Source of the DNA: Mytilinidion resinicola | Lineage: Eukaryota > Ascomycota > Dothideomycetes > Mytilinidiales > Mytilinidiaceae | NCBI RefSeq assembly: GCF_010093595.1 | Contig: NW_022985442.1 | Location: forward strand, 324,046 to 388,045 | Direction of reading: 5' to 3' | DNA: 64,000 bases | Part shown: positions 33,013 through 43,464 of the stretch, piece after piece | Position numbering within the stretch: the first letter of the stretch is position 1 | How the letters are laid out: every line of letters begins with the position of its first letter | Position numbers and translations under genes: made by a program | The notes under the pieces: model-generated | Told to the model about the DNA's origin: nothing | Database searches by the model: none | What the model saw: the letters and a program-made list of their open reading frames with translations, nothing else

Positions 33013-34119
33013 TTACTTTGATTCACTAAACAGCTGTGCCAATGGTCCCGTGATTAAGCTTTTCAAGTCTTCTGTTTCCACAGCCTCAAGCATCGCTTTC
33101 CCTAGCTGTACGAGTTTCGCTGTGCCTTCCCCATCCGTCCACCTCATCCTCGAGTAGAAGATAATATGCACAGCGAAGTGCACAACAAGTCGGACCTTGT
33201 CACGCTGCTTCAATGGATGTTCGCTTAGATATGCCTTCAGAAAAGCTTCGAGCAATCCCTTGCCACCGTGAAAGCGATCTAGCAGCCATGAGTCTGCAGC
33301 AAATCGCCCAACATCAGTGGCGCCGTTTCCCACACGGACACTTTCCCAATCGATAACTGTCAGCACTGGTGCCCGCAGCTTTATCTCTTCCTCTTCTTCT
33401 ACTTTGATAGCAGGATCCTGGTTCTCGAGCTGGATGTTGGGCAGCCAAAAATCACCATGGCAGAGACACGTTCTCTCTGAAGCAGCTTCAGTGCCGAATT
33501 TGGCGTTGATGCGCTCTCCGAGAGCAGGATCGTGGCCGTGTTGTTTCAGGACAGCGACTAGACCGTTGTAGGTGTATCTGAAGACGGACTTTGCAACTTC
33601 ACTGTCGAACGTCCTCTTGACAAATTCTAGCGTTTCCGGCTCTGAAGTCTCCCTATGCAGTCTCGCCAGCCAAACGCCTATCCTCCAGCCTAGGAGGGGG
33701 ATATCGATGTCGTCGTCTTTTTTGTAGCTTTCTTTGAGATCTTGCGATCCCCCGTCAGACATACATATAACATGCTCTTCAGGAAAGTAGTTGTACAGTT
33801 GCGGCAGGCGAATGTGTTCGTTCGTGGAGACTATGTCCGGTATAGTTATCAAGGCTAAGTGCTCGTAGTCCATCCTTTCGACAGGTAGTGGGACATCAGG
33901 CATTATGCGAACGTAAGGCTCCGCATGTTTCGCGATGCTGCGCTTGCCGAGTTGTGTCGTGATACGCCAACAGAAGTTGGCTGACCCTCCAGCAGCGACC
34001 TCAATCTCATCGCAGGGTATGTCCTTCGAGGATAGGAACTGGTGAAGTTTTAATTCGGTAGTGATTGACATGATATCTTCAGAAGGTTTGTGTCTTGCAG
34101 GCAAGTCATCAGCAGGCAT
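33013..34119 (-). CDS. Aminoglycoside phosphotransferase / methylthioribose kinase-like small-molecule kinase
   Basis: Intronless, 368 aa. Kinase-like fold: CHGDFWLPNI (about residues 219-228) is the Brenner motif HGDxxxxN, and VIDWESVRVGNGATDVGRF (about 250-270) is the metal-binding loop in place of DFG. IEVAAGGSANFCWRI is a glycine-rich nucleotide loop. Members phosphorylate small molecules such as methylthioribose, choline or homoserine; which one cannot be decided here. There is no evidence for antibiotic resistance. Confidence 0.8.
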   Translation of the reverse strand: MPADDLPARHKPSEDIMSITTELKLHQFLSSKDIPCDEIEVAAGGSANFCWRITTQLGKRSIAKHAEPYVRIMPDVPLPVERMDYEHLALITIPDIVSTNEHIRLPQLYNYFPEEHVICMSDGGSQDLKESYKKDDDIDIPLLGWRIGVWLARLHRETSEPETLEFVKRTFDSEVAKSVFRYTYNGLVAVLKQHGHDPALGERINAKFGTEAASERTCLCHGDFWLPNIQLENQDPAIKVEEEEEIKLRAPVLTVIDWESVRVGNGATDVGRFAADSWLLDRFHGGKGLLEAFLKAYLSEHPLKQRDKVRLVVHFAVHIIFYSRMRWTDGEGTAKLVQLGKAMLEAVETEDLKSLITGPLAQLFSESK

Positions 34120-34647
34120 CTGGCGGAGTGGGCTGAGAGCGTTGCGCTGCAGCTAAACTGATGCAAGCTAGTGAAGGCTGCTGCTGCCGTATTCTATTCT
34201 ATCGAGGCGCAGCTCGCCCAAGATTTCTCAGAACCATCGTCTCGATAATATCGCAGCTTAACGCGATCGCGTTGGCTGCTCCACGATCAGAAAGAATTTT
34301 GCGTGACATCAATTAAAGCCCTGGTGGTTCAGGCCTACTGGTCTTGTTCTTGCACACTTGTTTAACACCGTCTAGAAGCTCTGACATAGTATTAGGTATT
34401 TAGATAAGTTGGGACGTTATAAAGGCCAATCAGAGACGGTGGAGAATTAATTCATCGTGTAACTGTAATTGAGTATGTATGCTTCTCGTATTGTCTGTAC
34501 GCATTACTCTCCTAGATGAAGAACCAAAATAGTGCCACAAACCAAGTCCAAGCGCCAAAACCACAAGAACCCAAAAAGCGTGATAAACGCTACAATCATT
34601 ACAAGAAGAACCCTTCTTCCACTTTTGGAACCGTGCAAGGAGAATTT
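34120..34647. other. Spacer between the kinase gene and wetA
   Basis: Promoter region of the minus-strand kinase gene plus the wetA 3' flank. A 79-codon minus-strand frame (34430-34669) contains one hydrophobic stretch but overlaps the wetA end and is not called. Confidence 0.4.
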
Positions 34648-36324
34648 CTACTCTTCTGCTGCTAAACATAACAGACCTTCTCTCTCCAGCTCCGCCAGAT
34701 CTCCCCCTGCATCAATAATCGCCCTTGTAGCCGCTTGGCTAAGTTTCCTCCTCCTCTCAGCCGCTTCTTTCTCCCTTCTAGCCTTTGTCTTTGACGAGCC
34801 ACTCGGGGCAACACCTGTCAAGATCTTCCGGCTATCATCTGGAGTGAAGTTCACAAATCCTACCGAGGCAGGTCGTGGAGCCGAATTGCTCGAGTTGCTC
34901 GATTTGCGACGATGATGAGGACCACTGTGTTGCCGATGCCTCGACGACGTTCTCTGATTCGAGACGCGATGAGGTGGAGGGGAGCTAGAAGGCGACCTCG
35001 AAGGCGGCGTGGTCGCAATGTACGTGTGCGCTGGCGGCATTGGATTCGCGTACGTGTAGAGCTGCGTAGCAGGAACCGCATAAGCCGACGCAGAGGCACC
35101 CGGCTCACCAAAGCCGCTCAAATCACAGGAAATCCCAAGGCCAGACGCGGGGACACTGTCGAAACCCATGCCTGAGCTCTCAGTTCGCGAACTGTGATAG
35201 GCGGCTGGGGAAGGCTGAGGCGCGCTACTGGAGGGCCACCATGCTTGTGGCTTCTGGGATTGAGAAAAGTCCGGCGAGGCTGGGAGATTGAAGTCAAAGT
35301 TCTCGGTTGCGTCGGGACCCCACGCGGCGATTGGGAGTCTGTGTGATGGGGGCGGGGTTTGCAAGGCTGAAAGAGCCTCATTGCCCAGCTGATGGCCGAA
35401 GTAACTTGAGGAAATGTGGTCATTCGTAGAGTTGAAGGAGGCCTGACGATGGCCAGAGTTGTGATCTATTGTTGGTGATGAGAGAGGAGTCAATTGGTAA
35501 TGTGAGTGGTCGTTGAGGTCGTGTTTGGAGTCTTCAAAGTCGTTGGCAACAGTTGCAGAGAGGCTGAAATCGTCGCGATTCGAGAGAAACGAATTCGAAA
35601 TTTGTGCCTGAGGAAGCTTCGCAGATCTGGGTGGTGATACGGGCATCGCATTGTTGTGTAATTGTAAGTTGTATGTATCTGATGCGGTGTCGATTCGCTT
35701 TGCCCAGCCACTGTGATAGCTCCCGGAGTGATACTGAGATGGTCGCATCATCTTGGGCAGATTGGGCGAGTCGCTCAGCTTTCGAGTCGCTTTTCGTATT
35801 CCTTTAGCAAATTTGCGAGCAATTGGCTGAGCAATGCTTGCGACGGCTCTCGTTTTGGCCTTTGATGCGGATGGTGTAGGAGTTGTAGGAGTTGATGAAG
35901 AGATGCGAGAGTACGATTCTGAGAGGGGACTAAACAGTTCGTCTACACTGAAGATCTCAGGGTCAGAAGCCGAAGCCCTTCCGCGAGATTCAGGGTAGAC
36001 GGAAGACTGGTGGTCCTGCAGAGCGGGCGAGGCTGGGTTTTGTTCGAGGTGTCGCAGGGCCTGATGCCAAGCTTCGTTGGTCCTTGCCTCCCTCCTCGGC
36101 ATAGGCGAGGCTTCGACGAGGTCGCTCCCATTCGATGATGGGTCCTCAAAGAGACCTGCTAAATCGTCGGAACTTGGCTGTTCCAGTGTATTGTCGCTGA
36201 ACTGGAGCAGGTCTGTCTCAACGTACTGATCAAAGAGATCATCATACGGCTCGAACAGATGCATTTCTTTGTTGTTGGCGGGCCGCATTGAGAGATCAAT
36301 TTGCGGTCGGTGTACAGAGGCCAT
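34648..36324 (-). CDS. wetA: Conidiation regulator WetA
   Basis: Late regulator of spore maturation in filamentous ascomycetes, acting below BrlA and AbaA. Intronless; the reading frame is open 8 codons further up, but the first ATG is 36324 (MASVHRPQIDLSM), giving 558 aa. The conserved N-terminal box is HLFEPYDDLFDQYVETDL. The middle is Ser/Pro-rich and disordered, with a basic patch (SIAQPIARKFAKGIRKATRK). The conserved C-terminal DNA-binding region is VNFTPDDSRKILTGVAPSGS followed by KTKARREKEAAERRRKLSQ. The extreme C-terminus (REGLLCLAAEE) differs slightly from relatives. Confidence 0.93.
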   Translation of the reverse strand: MASVHRPQIDLSMRPANNKEMHLFEPYDDLFDQYVETDLLQFSDNTLEQPSSDDLAGLFEDPSSNGSDLVEASPMPRREARTNEAWHQALRHLEQNPASPALQDHQSSVYPESRGRASASDPEIFSVDELFSPLSESYSRISSSTPTTPTPSASKAKTRAVASIAQPIARKFAKGIRKATRKLSDSPNLPKMMRPSQYHSGSYHSGWAKRIDTASDTYNLQLHNNAMPVSPPRSAKLPQAQISNSFLSNRDDFSLSATVANDFEDSKHDLNDHSHYQLTPLSSPTIDHNSGHRQASFNSTNDHISSSYFGHQLGNEALSALQTPPPSHRLPIAAWGPDATENFDFNLPASPDFSQSQKPQAWWPSSSAPQPSPAAYHSSRTESSGMGFDSVPASGLGISCDLSGFGEPGASASAYAVPATQLYTYANPMPPAHTYIATTPPSRSPSSSPPPHRVSNQRTSSRHRQHSGPHHRRKSSNSSNSAPRPASVGFVNFTPDDSRKILTGVAPSGSSKTKARREKEAAERRRKLSQAATRAIIDAGGDLAELEREGLLCLAAEE

Positions 36325-37621
36325 GAAGATGAGACACGCCTCTTTCACGTGTGAGCGTGGCGAAGGTATTTATCAGATCTTTGGTAGATGCAGGGAGCAA
36401 GTGGAAGCGGTAAGGACGCGTGATGAGGCAAAAGGTACCTTGCAGACTCGGTAATGCAGCGGGCAAATATGGAACGATGCAATGCACGATGATGCAGGAA
36501 ACAAACATGGAAAACAAACATGTTCCGAGGATATATACTCGGCGGCGTGATTTCTGTCGATTCCATCCAGCCTCCAGTGTCCTGATACCATTCCTCAGGC
36601 GGCGGTGGTTCTAACTTTAGCCTTAGGCGAGGAATGCTGGGGGAAGATACCCTTTCCCGTGACTGCAGTGTTTGAAGACCTGACAAACGTTGCCAACATG
36701 TCAAACTTTGCAGCAAATAGTGAGAGGCTGGGAAGTTCGTCGCGAAGCGTGCCTGTTGGTGGCGGGTATAAATTCCGCAAGCAGACTCAGATCCCAGCCT
36801 CTTTACATTCCTCACGTTAGTTTCTCGAATGATGTAACGATGCAACACAATCGCTATTGTTTGGCCTACGACAATGAATAAGACAACCGCCCCAGCGCTG
36901 AAACTCCGACGAGCATATGGACTTTGGGGTCCATGCTGTGAGTAGGGATGATAAAGATCCCTCCAGACGGTGCGGCCCGCACCGTTCGGCACTTGTAATG
37001 CCACTCTTGAAGGCTGGAAGGGGCCAGACACCGAGAGACCATGCTCATGTGATGCAGTCTTGAATTTAGAGAAGGTTGGTCTTTCTCCCGTAAAGCCGGA
37101 AAAATCGAGGTGGTTTGCAATCCGCAAACAGTCGCAAACCTCAGGAATGAAGACTATACCGAAAAAGAGATTACAAAGGAAATCAAGACATCGAGAGAAG
37201 TGAACCAAGTAGAGATACAGCTATGAAAAAGAGCCAAATGCTACTGAATACCCAGAATGGTGGATCAAACCGTTGCATCGAGATCGAAATTTAGCAGCAG
37301 AAGATTGATACAAGTCTCAGTCCTGCGTCGTTGCCACCGCAATGATGGCCGTCGCAGGCCCTTCGACACCATTCGGTGAGTCCGAACGGCAGTCATCGCC
37401 GACATGCGATTTCTTGTTCTATGAAGCATCGTGTGTTGTGGGGGTTGATGAAAGTTTGCTATATGGCGTATTATGTCAGCGACCTACTACTGGTGGACGA
37501 GCCGAGGATCATATGAAGTCATCATTACTTGTTCCATCCGAAGAGCTTCACCCCTCACTCTTTCCCCATCACTTCAACGAATTGATCTTATACTGAGCCC
37601 TCAATTGTTCACATAGCAACT
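36325..37621 (-). promoter_or_regulatory. wetA upstream region with four CATTCC boxes
   Basis: 1.3 kb upstream of wetA. CATTCC occurs at 36589 (+), 36631-36636 (-), 36806 (+) and 37142-37147 (-). CATTCY is the binding site described for AbaA (TEA/ATTS) in Aspergillus, the known activator of wetA. A minus-strand TATATAT lies at about 36530. A 287-codon minus-strand open frame here (36345-37208) has no ATG at its 5' end and no domain, so I leave it out. The region is also upstream of the plus-strand SDHAF2 gene. Confidence 0.5.
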
Positions 37622-38628
37622 ATGGCCTCCGCTCGACTTGTCCTCCGTTCTTCTCGGGCCCTCGCGACCTTTTCTCGTCCGTTCTCTTCATACACTCCCC
37701 GCTTCAACCTCAATGATCGCGGCCACGACACCACAGAGGATTACAGGAGAAAGCAAGCTGAGAAAGCTAGCAATCCTCATATGACAAACACCAACTCCAC
37801 AATCGCAAATGAGATGCCGAATGTAGGCAACGACGCACCCCCACCCGAGTTCTTAAGTTCGGTCGACCCAGACTTCAATCCCAAGGACTCGGTTCCCGAG
37901 AACACCGAGCGTATGACTGGTGGTACACAATCTGGCTCCGAAGCAAGTGGCTCAAATGCCGAGCTAGGGGTAGGAGAGATGGAGGGCGCAAAATTCAAGG
38001 TGGAGCCATTGAGACGGACTGGAGAGGATTCGAACACGACCCGCGCGAGGTTATTATGTCCGTTACTATTGCTCCGTTCGTGCCTTTAATCACAAACATT
38101 TGCTGACGTAACGATCGAATGACAGACCAGAGTCGCAAACGGGGAACCCTCGAAAGTGACCTACTCCTCTCCACCTTCGCGGACGCCAACCTGGCGCAAA
38201 TGACACCACAGCAGCTCCAACAATTTGATCTGTTCCTCGACGAGAACGACTGGGATATCTACTACTGGGCAACTCAACAACCGACCCCGACATCACAAGA
38301 ATACGCCGAGGGCTCGGGTCCTGACATGGCTACTTCTTCTGCACAGGGCGATGCACCTGCACTGCAAGACGAGTGGAAGAGGGCGCCTGGGACTGGAGAG
38401 TGGGCCCAGACCGTTGGCACATTCAAGCCAGCGTATCGGCCAGTGCCTTCACGTTGGCGAAACTCGGAAATCCTCAGTCTTCTCAGGAAGCATGTCAAGG
38501 ATCGGAGCGCTGGAGGTGTGACAGAAGGCGAGGCGGGTGTCAGTGGGAAGGGCCTTGCGCAAGGGGTGAAGGGTACCGGCGGAGGTGGGCTGGGTATGAT
38601 GCCTGATATCAAGCAATTCGATATTTAG
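37622..38628 (+). CDS. SDH5: Succinate dehydrogenase assembly factor 2 (Sdh5/SDHAF2), mitochondrial
   Basis: Needed to attach FAD to the Sdh1 flavoprotein subunit. Exons 37622-38057 and 38126-38628 (donor GTCCGT, acceptor GACAG), 312 aa. The N-terminus ([17 protein letters not shown]) is a mitochondrial presequence. The splice rebuilds the signature [33 protein letters not shown] follows. The protein is longer than the yeast one because of a disordered N-terminal linker (about 50-120) and a Gly-rich C-terminal extension ending PDIKQFDI. Confidence 0.92.
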
Positions 38629-38835
38629 GCATACCACTCAAAAGCTGTTCGAACGGGGTTCGTATCAAGGTACATAATTGTAAAATCAAGTGTATTTGAA
38701 GAGCTATAGTCCTCTCGCAGCAACTTCCCATTTGATGTTGCACTGACACTGTCAAAGACATTTTCTTCTCATGACTGATATAAGTTTGAGGGCACATGCG
38801 AGACCAGACCACATCTCATTCTACTGACTGAAGCC

Positions 38836-39488
38836 CTAGACACCACTAAAATCCGACCTCTTACCCGCGAACTCCTCAGCCTCTCTTCGCAACTCCCTCT
38901 TAGCCCAAGGAATAGTCACACACGTCCCAATCGCACCACCCACCCACGGTCACGTCCATCCTGTACAATTTGTCAGAACTCGAAACGACCTCGAACTGAA
39001 TGACACTTACCAAGTGCAAACGCAACATCCACATCATCCACTTCATAGATCACCACCGTTGTCACCACCGCCGTCCCCAAACTCACAACGCCCCAAAACC
39101 AATTCAAATCCCACATTAACCTTCTAAATCGCGGACTCGCATCAAACCTCTCCCTCAGCGTTTTCCTGAAATCTTAGGCCCCTCCCCCCTCGACTGCAAC
39201 CACGTCTTCCATATTGACGAATGTCCCGGGCGGGAGTTCGGAGCCCCTCGACGTCGAGGAAAAGCGCACTGGTGTGCGGATGGCGAAGAGGTGCAAGATG
39301 TTTACTAGCAGGAGTTGGATGCCAGTGGCGTAGAGGACGAGCGATTGGGGGAGGGAGGCTTGTCGGATGCTGGGTGCGGCACAGGCGCTCGAGACGACGA
39401 TGGTGACGATGATGACAGATATGAGGTAGGAGAGGGTGAAGTAGTCGAGGGGCCAGCGGGCGTAGGGGAGTTGTGGGAGAGATGACAT
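38836..39488 (-). pseudogene. Multi-pass membrane protein gene with two in-frame stops
   Basis: ATG at 39488 begins MSSLPQLPYARWPLDYFTLSY, then TM segments. After FVNMEDVVAVEGGGA the frame meets TAA (39176-39174) but continues in the same frame with DFRKTLRERFDASPRFRRLMW and another TM segment. An intron (38961 to about 39010, GTAAGTG..TACAG) follows. The next exon reads GWT, then TGA (38952-38950), then PWVGGAIGTCVTIPWAKRE to TAG at 38836. The TGA sits where Trp is expected (TGG to TGA). The family is unknown to me. The intact frame outside the two stops suggests recent loss, or assembly errors. Confidence 0.6.
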
Positions 39489-40803
39489 TGTCGTTATCCG
39501 TTCGAATTATCTGGAAAACTGAGTATTTCAATCAAGGACACTGTTTGATCTAATTAAACGAATCTCATGTCTGAGGGCACATCGGAGGGTTCGGTGTAGT
39601 AGGTCTAGACTATGAAGAAATATCAACTCGAAGTCATGAGAGATATGACTTATGCTCGTTCAAAAAAGATCGCGGTTCCTTTCTTAAATATGTTCGACCA
39701 TGTCCACCTAGTTTGGTACACTATATCGAGCAGTGATAGGTTCGTAGCTTATAGATTTGGTTCAGTGGAGCTTACGGACGTAACCAAGGAGTCTATGAGG
39801 ACATGAACCAACGTAAGTGGAAGCCCCTAATAAGAATATAGTCAACTGTCGAAACACTACCCCGTAACACTTGAAAAGAGGAGACCTGTAAGCACTGATG
39901 GAACACTACACAATTCTCGTACGTTCCCGTTGTATGGTAGCCAATTGCAGGCGTTCGGACTGCGATGACAAAGAGAACCCGTCGTAGACCCTGGAACGAG
40001 ATTCAACGCGGGATGGCATTTGACGAAATAGCATCAACCCCTTGATGGTATTGTGAACCCCAATGCCAGGAGTACTCAGATGCAAGATTCGATGAAACAG
40101 TAAAAGGGAGCGGTGGCGATTAATAGATGTTGGAAACTTGAAGTGGAGCTGCGCTATTCAAAGCCACCCGCCTCGCCAACAACATCTCCCGTAAGAACAA
40201 CGTCAACCAAAATCTATCGCAGCACACCACCCGACGACTGGTTCCACAGTCTTGATCACAGTGCTCGCCCGTGCAACCTTTTTTGCCACTGTTCCTGAAC
40301 TCTTCCAAATCTCTGATAATGTGCTGGACCACCAACGGTAGTGAGACGTGGACCAGAAGCGCGTGAACCCGCTCTGATTCGCACTGTCTAGGCTCGTACG
40401 TCTTTGTTTCAAGTTTTGATGATGCGCCGGAGTAGTCGACATCGTGAAGTGTTGGCAGCTGTATCGCACAGCTTGAAGCTACGACATTGGCCTTGTTTAA
40501 CCAGCAGTCCCGTGAATGGAAGTCCGTCCAGCAAGCGTGTCGTGTGGCGTACATCATGAGTCGTTGCTTTTGCTAACAGAGAAGGTGAAATTCATCATGC
40601 GAGTGAAGTGTTTCGTTTCAATTGGGAGCGGGCTTGAGGTTTAAAAAAATACTTTTCTTTGATCAAGCTCTCGCCCCTGCCACAAAACACTCCACACTCC
40701 ACCACCTCGAAACCCTGAAACAACGCTTCCATCAACCTCTTTCACACTCTTCACAGCCTTTTCTACAGCTTCCTTCTACACTGCATGCACTTGCAGTACT
40801 CCA
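39489..40803. other. Gene-free region
   Basis: 1.3 kb without a supported gene. The longest frames (40120-40557 minus, 145 codons) show no recognisable motif. The last 180 bp before the SDR gene are C/T-rich, as expected for a promoter/leader. Confidence 0.5.
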
Positions 40804-42028
40804 ATGCCTCTCCTTCCTCTCCGCGCTGGCATGGCTGCTAGTCGCGTCCTCCCTTCGCTCGCCTGCCCCTCTAGCTCTCGACTTGCTGTCCGTTCGACAG
40901 CTCTGTCACTACACCAACTCACGCACCTCGGTGACCAGACTCAATGGCGCCCCATCCAGTTGAACGCAGCTACGGCCTTCAAGGTCCGTTACGAGGAGGA
41001 GACCACCCGGACGACCATCGTGCCCGATATCTCACACGAGGCGTTTGACACCAAGCGTCTCCGGGACTTTGACCTCAGCGGAGGTGTCTACATTGTCACT
41101 GGTAAGCCGAATAGCCCCCAAACACACAACTCGAAGAAGTGACAACCAGCTAATTCACTCCTCCAGGCGGCGCTCGCGGTCTCGGACTCTGCCTCGCAGA
41201 GGCCCTAGCTGAAGCTGGAGGCAAAGGTAAACAGACCACCTTCATTCACAATTCGAACACAATCTCACACACTCTAGTCCACTGCCTCGACATCCTGCCC
41301 CACCCCGACGACGCCTGGTACACCGCCCAGTCCCGCGCCGTCCCTTTCGGCGGCAGTCTTCACTACCACCAGGTCAACGTCACCGACCAACCAGCCCTCG
41401 AAGACCTCGTCGCCCGCATCGCCGAAGACCGTTGCCGCCTCGACGGCCTCATCGCAGGTATGCTTACTCCATTTACTCCCATTTTTCCACAACTCGCTAA
41501 CCCCTCTCTGTAGCCGCCGGCAAACAGATGGTCAAACCCTCCCTCGACCACACCGTCGCCGACGCTCAATGGCTGATGAGCATCAACTACACCGGCGTCT
41601 TTGCCTCCGCCACCGCCGCCGCGCGCCAAATGCTGCGGTACAAGTCCCGCGGCTCCATCTGCCTCATCGCCAGCATGAGCGGCCTTGTCGCGAACAAGGG
41701 CCTGACGTGCCCGGTCTACAACTCCTCAAAGGCCGCCGTTATCCAGCTTGCGCGCAACCTGGCCATGGAGTGGGGTAGGGTGCGTGAGGACGGGAGCGGG
41801 GGTATTCGGGTGAACTGCATCTCTCCGGGCCATATCCTGACGCCGATGGTGATGGCGGACTTCGAGCGGCAGCCGGGCTTGAAGGAGTTGTGGCAGAAGG
41901 AGAACATGCTTGGGAGGCTGAGTACTCCTCGGGAGTACCGGGGGGCGGCGGTCTTTCTGCTTAGTCGCGCAAGTTCGTTCATGACGGGCGCGAATCTGGT
42001 GATTGATGGGGGCCACACGGCGTGGTAA
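40804..42028 (+). CDS. Short-chain dehydrogenase/reductase (polyol dehydrogenase-like)
   Basis: Four exons: 40804-41101, 41167-41226, 41278-41458 and 41515-42028; 350 aa. GVYIVTGGARGLGLCLAEAL carries the TGxxxGxG cofactor loop, AAGKQ the NAG-like motif, ICLIASMSG the catalytic Ser and VYNSSKAAV the YxxxK pair. VNCISPGHILTPM and LVIDGGHTAW are typical of classical SDRs near arabinitol/sorbitol dehydrogenases. The first about 45 residues (MPLLPLRAGMAASRVLPSLA) look like a mitochondrial presequence; an alternative ATG is at 40831. Substrate not known. Confidence 0.88.
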
Positions 42029-42439
42029 GTGGGCCTGATATACCCCCTTTGGGCGCTCTTGGGCATGAGCACGGCAGGTGGCGTCTGGGCGGAGGCCTTA
42101 AGCATTGTACAGTAGCTGCATAATCCGACACGAGTTGGCCCCGGTATCTGGCTCATCATAGCTCAAATGTGACTTGTTGTGAAATGTTACTAAAAGTGAC
42201 GTTGGTGATATTCCTTCAACAGCTTCCACTTGTAACGCAAGGTCTAAGAATTAACCGAAGAGGGTACCAATCGTGGTTCGAAATATATGAAATGTGGCTT
42301 TTATTATTAACCGTACTGTTTGTGACACAACTTCTAAGAACTGACACAACGAACTATATAACATAAAGCGTGAATCGAGTGGTCTAGACTTTGAACCTGC
42401 GGGGGTAGATAGAGGTGTGAGTCACCTCTAACCAATGGA

Positions 42440-42830
42440 AAAGTTTGAAAACAGAATGTAAAGGACCGGAGGCTGTAAATTGCGCGTGTGGTGGATAGTT
42501 CAATTTTGGGTGCCAAGATAGGACGATGAGGTACCCCTGGGTGACGGAGAAATAAGAGAACAGAACGTAGAGGATTGGAGGCTGGGAATTGGGCATGGCT
42601 ATGCCGTAGGGCTTGTACTGAGCGATGGGAACATTGTTGCTGCGGGTATGTATAGTCCTGGAAAACTTCCCTGGGCGGTAGAGAAATGAGAGAATAACAT
42701 GTCAAGGATTGACGTCCCGGAATTGGGTATGTGCATGCCGTGGAGCATGAATTGAGCGATGGAAACATTGCCGCTGCAGGTAAGTATAGTCCTGGAAGGC
42801 GCTCCTGGGTGTTGTAGGTTGTTTACGGTG
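42440..42830 (+). repeat. Imperfect tandem repeat, three units of about 110-135 bp
   Basis: Units start near 42461, 42570 and 42703 (AAGGACCGGAGG, GAGGATTGGAGG, AAGGATTGACG). Shared blocks are GGAATTGGGCATG, GAGCGATGG(G/A)AACATTG and TATAGTCCTGGAA. No ORF. Confidence 0.7.
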
Positions 42831-43214
42831 CAAAAGTGTGGTTCCAGTCAATTCCTGGGATATATGGGGTGAAAGGATCACCGAGGAACCCCAGGACGTC
42901 ATCCGAACCCAGCAAATTGTGGTCGGGTACCTGGGGGTATCCAGCTCCCGGAACAGGTTCAGTATCCATGTCAATGCCAACATAAGACGGGGGTTGACCA
43001 AAGCTCTGGTGATGATCTATCGACAGTCTCTTCGGTTCTCCATGTATCTTGCGGTACATCGTCATCGTTGGTCGATCAGTGGCTGGCTCACTTGCCAGCG
43101 AGGGTAATGAAGACCTTCGGAACTCGGGACCAGAAAAGAGCGGAGGAAATTCAGGTGTGGAGCGGGGACAGAATATTGCGGTATGAGTGCCTAGAATCGA
43201 GTAATACGGGTCAG

Positions 43215-43345
43215 TAAACTTTCAGCTAGTAGAGTATTGGGCTACAAGTCTGGGCACATAATATAGCAGCGCTTTAGTTCGACATTGGCTCGCTCCATAC
43301 CACCGTCAGGAGTAGCCCAGCTGCGACGTGCCCAGAAAGTCAAGA
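43215..43345 (-). repeat. Fourth, inverted copy of the 2.3-3.0 kb dispersed repeat
   Basis: Read on the minus strand it matches the copies at 2350-2985: CAAGAGGCAG, AGTAGCCCAGCT, CACCGTCAGGAG and ACAAGTCTGGGCACA correspond to the same blocks in the same order. Roughly 70% similar by eye. Confidence 0.6.
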
Positions 43346-43464
43346 GGCAGCTCAATTCGCACGGCATCAGATGTGTACATCGCGTCTGAAGGGTTGAAAG
43401 CCTATGGAGGCATCCTCAGCAGCGGTAGACGATTGTGCACAGGCTTGTGGCGAGGCGGTATAGT

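Noticed and set aside
36345..37208. 287-codon minus-strand frame touching wetA, apparently overlapping its start
   Set aside because: It begins without ATG, the supposed wetA start at 36348 is GTG, and the true wetA ATG is 36324, so the overlap is an artefact.
38020..38045. On the minus strand GTTCGAATCC, like a tRNA B-box
   Set aside because: Lies inside the SDHAF2 coding exon and no cloverleaf can be formed around it.
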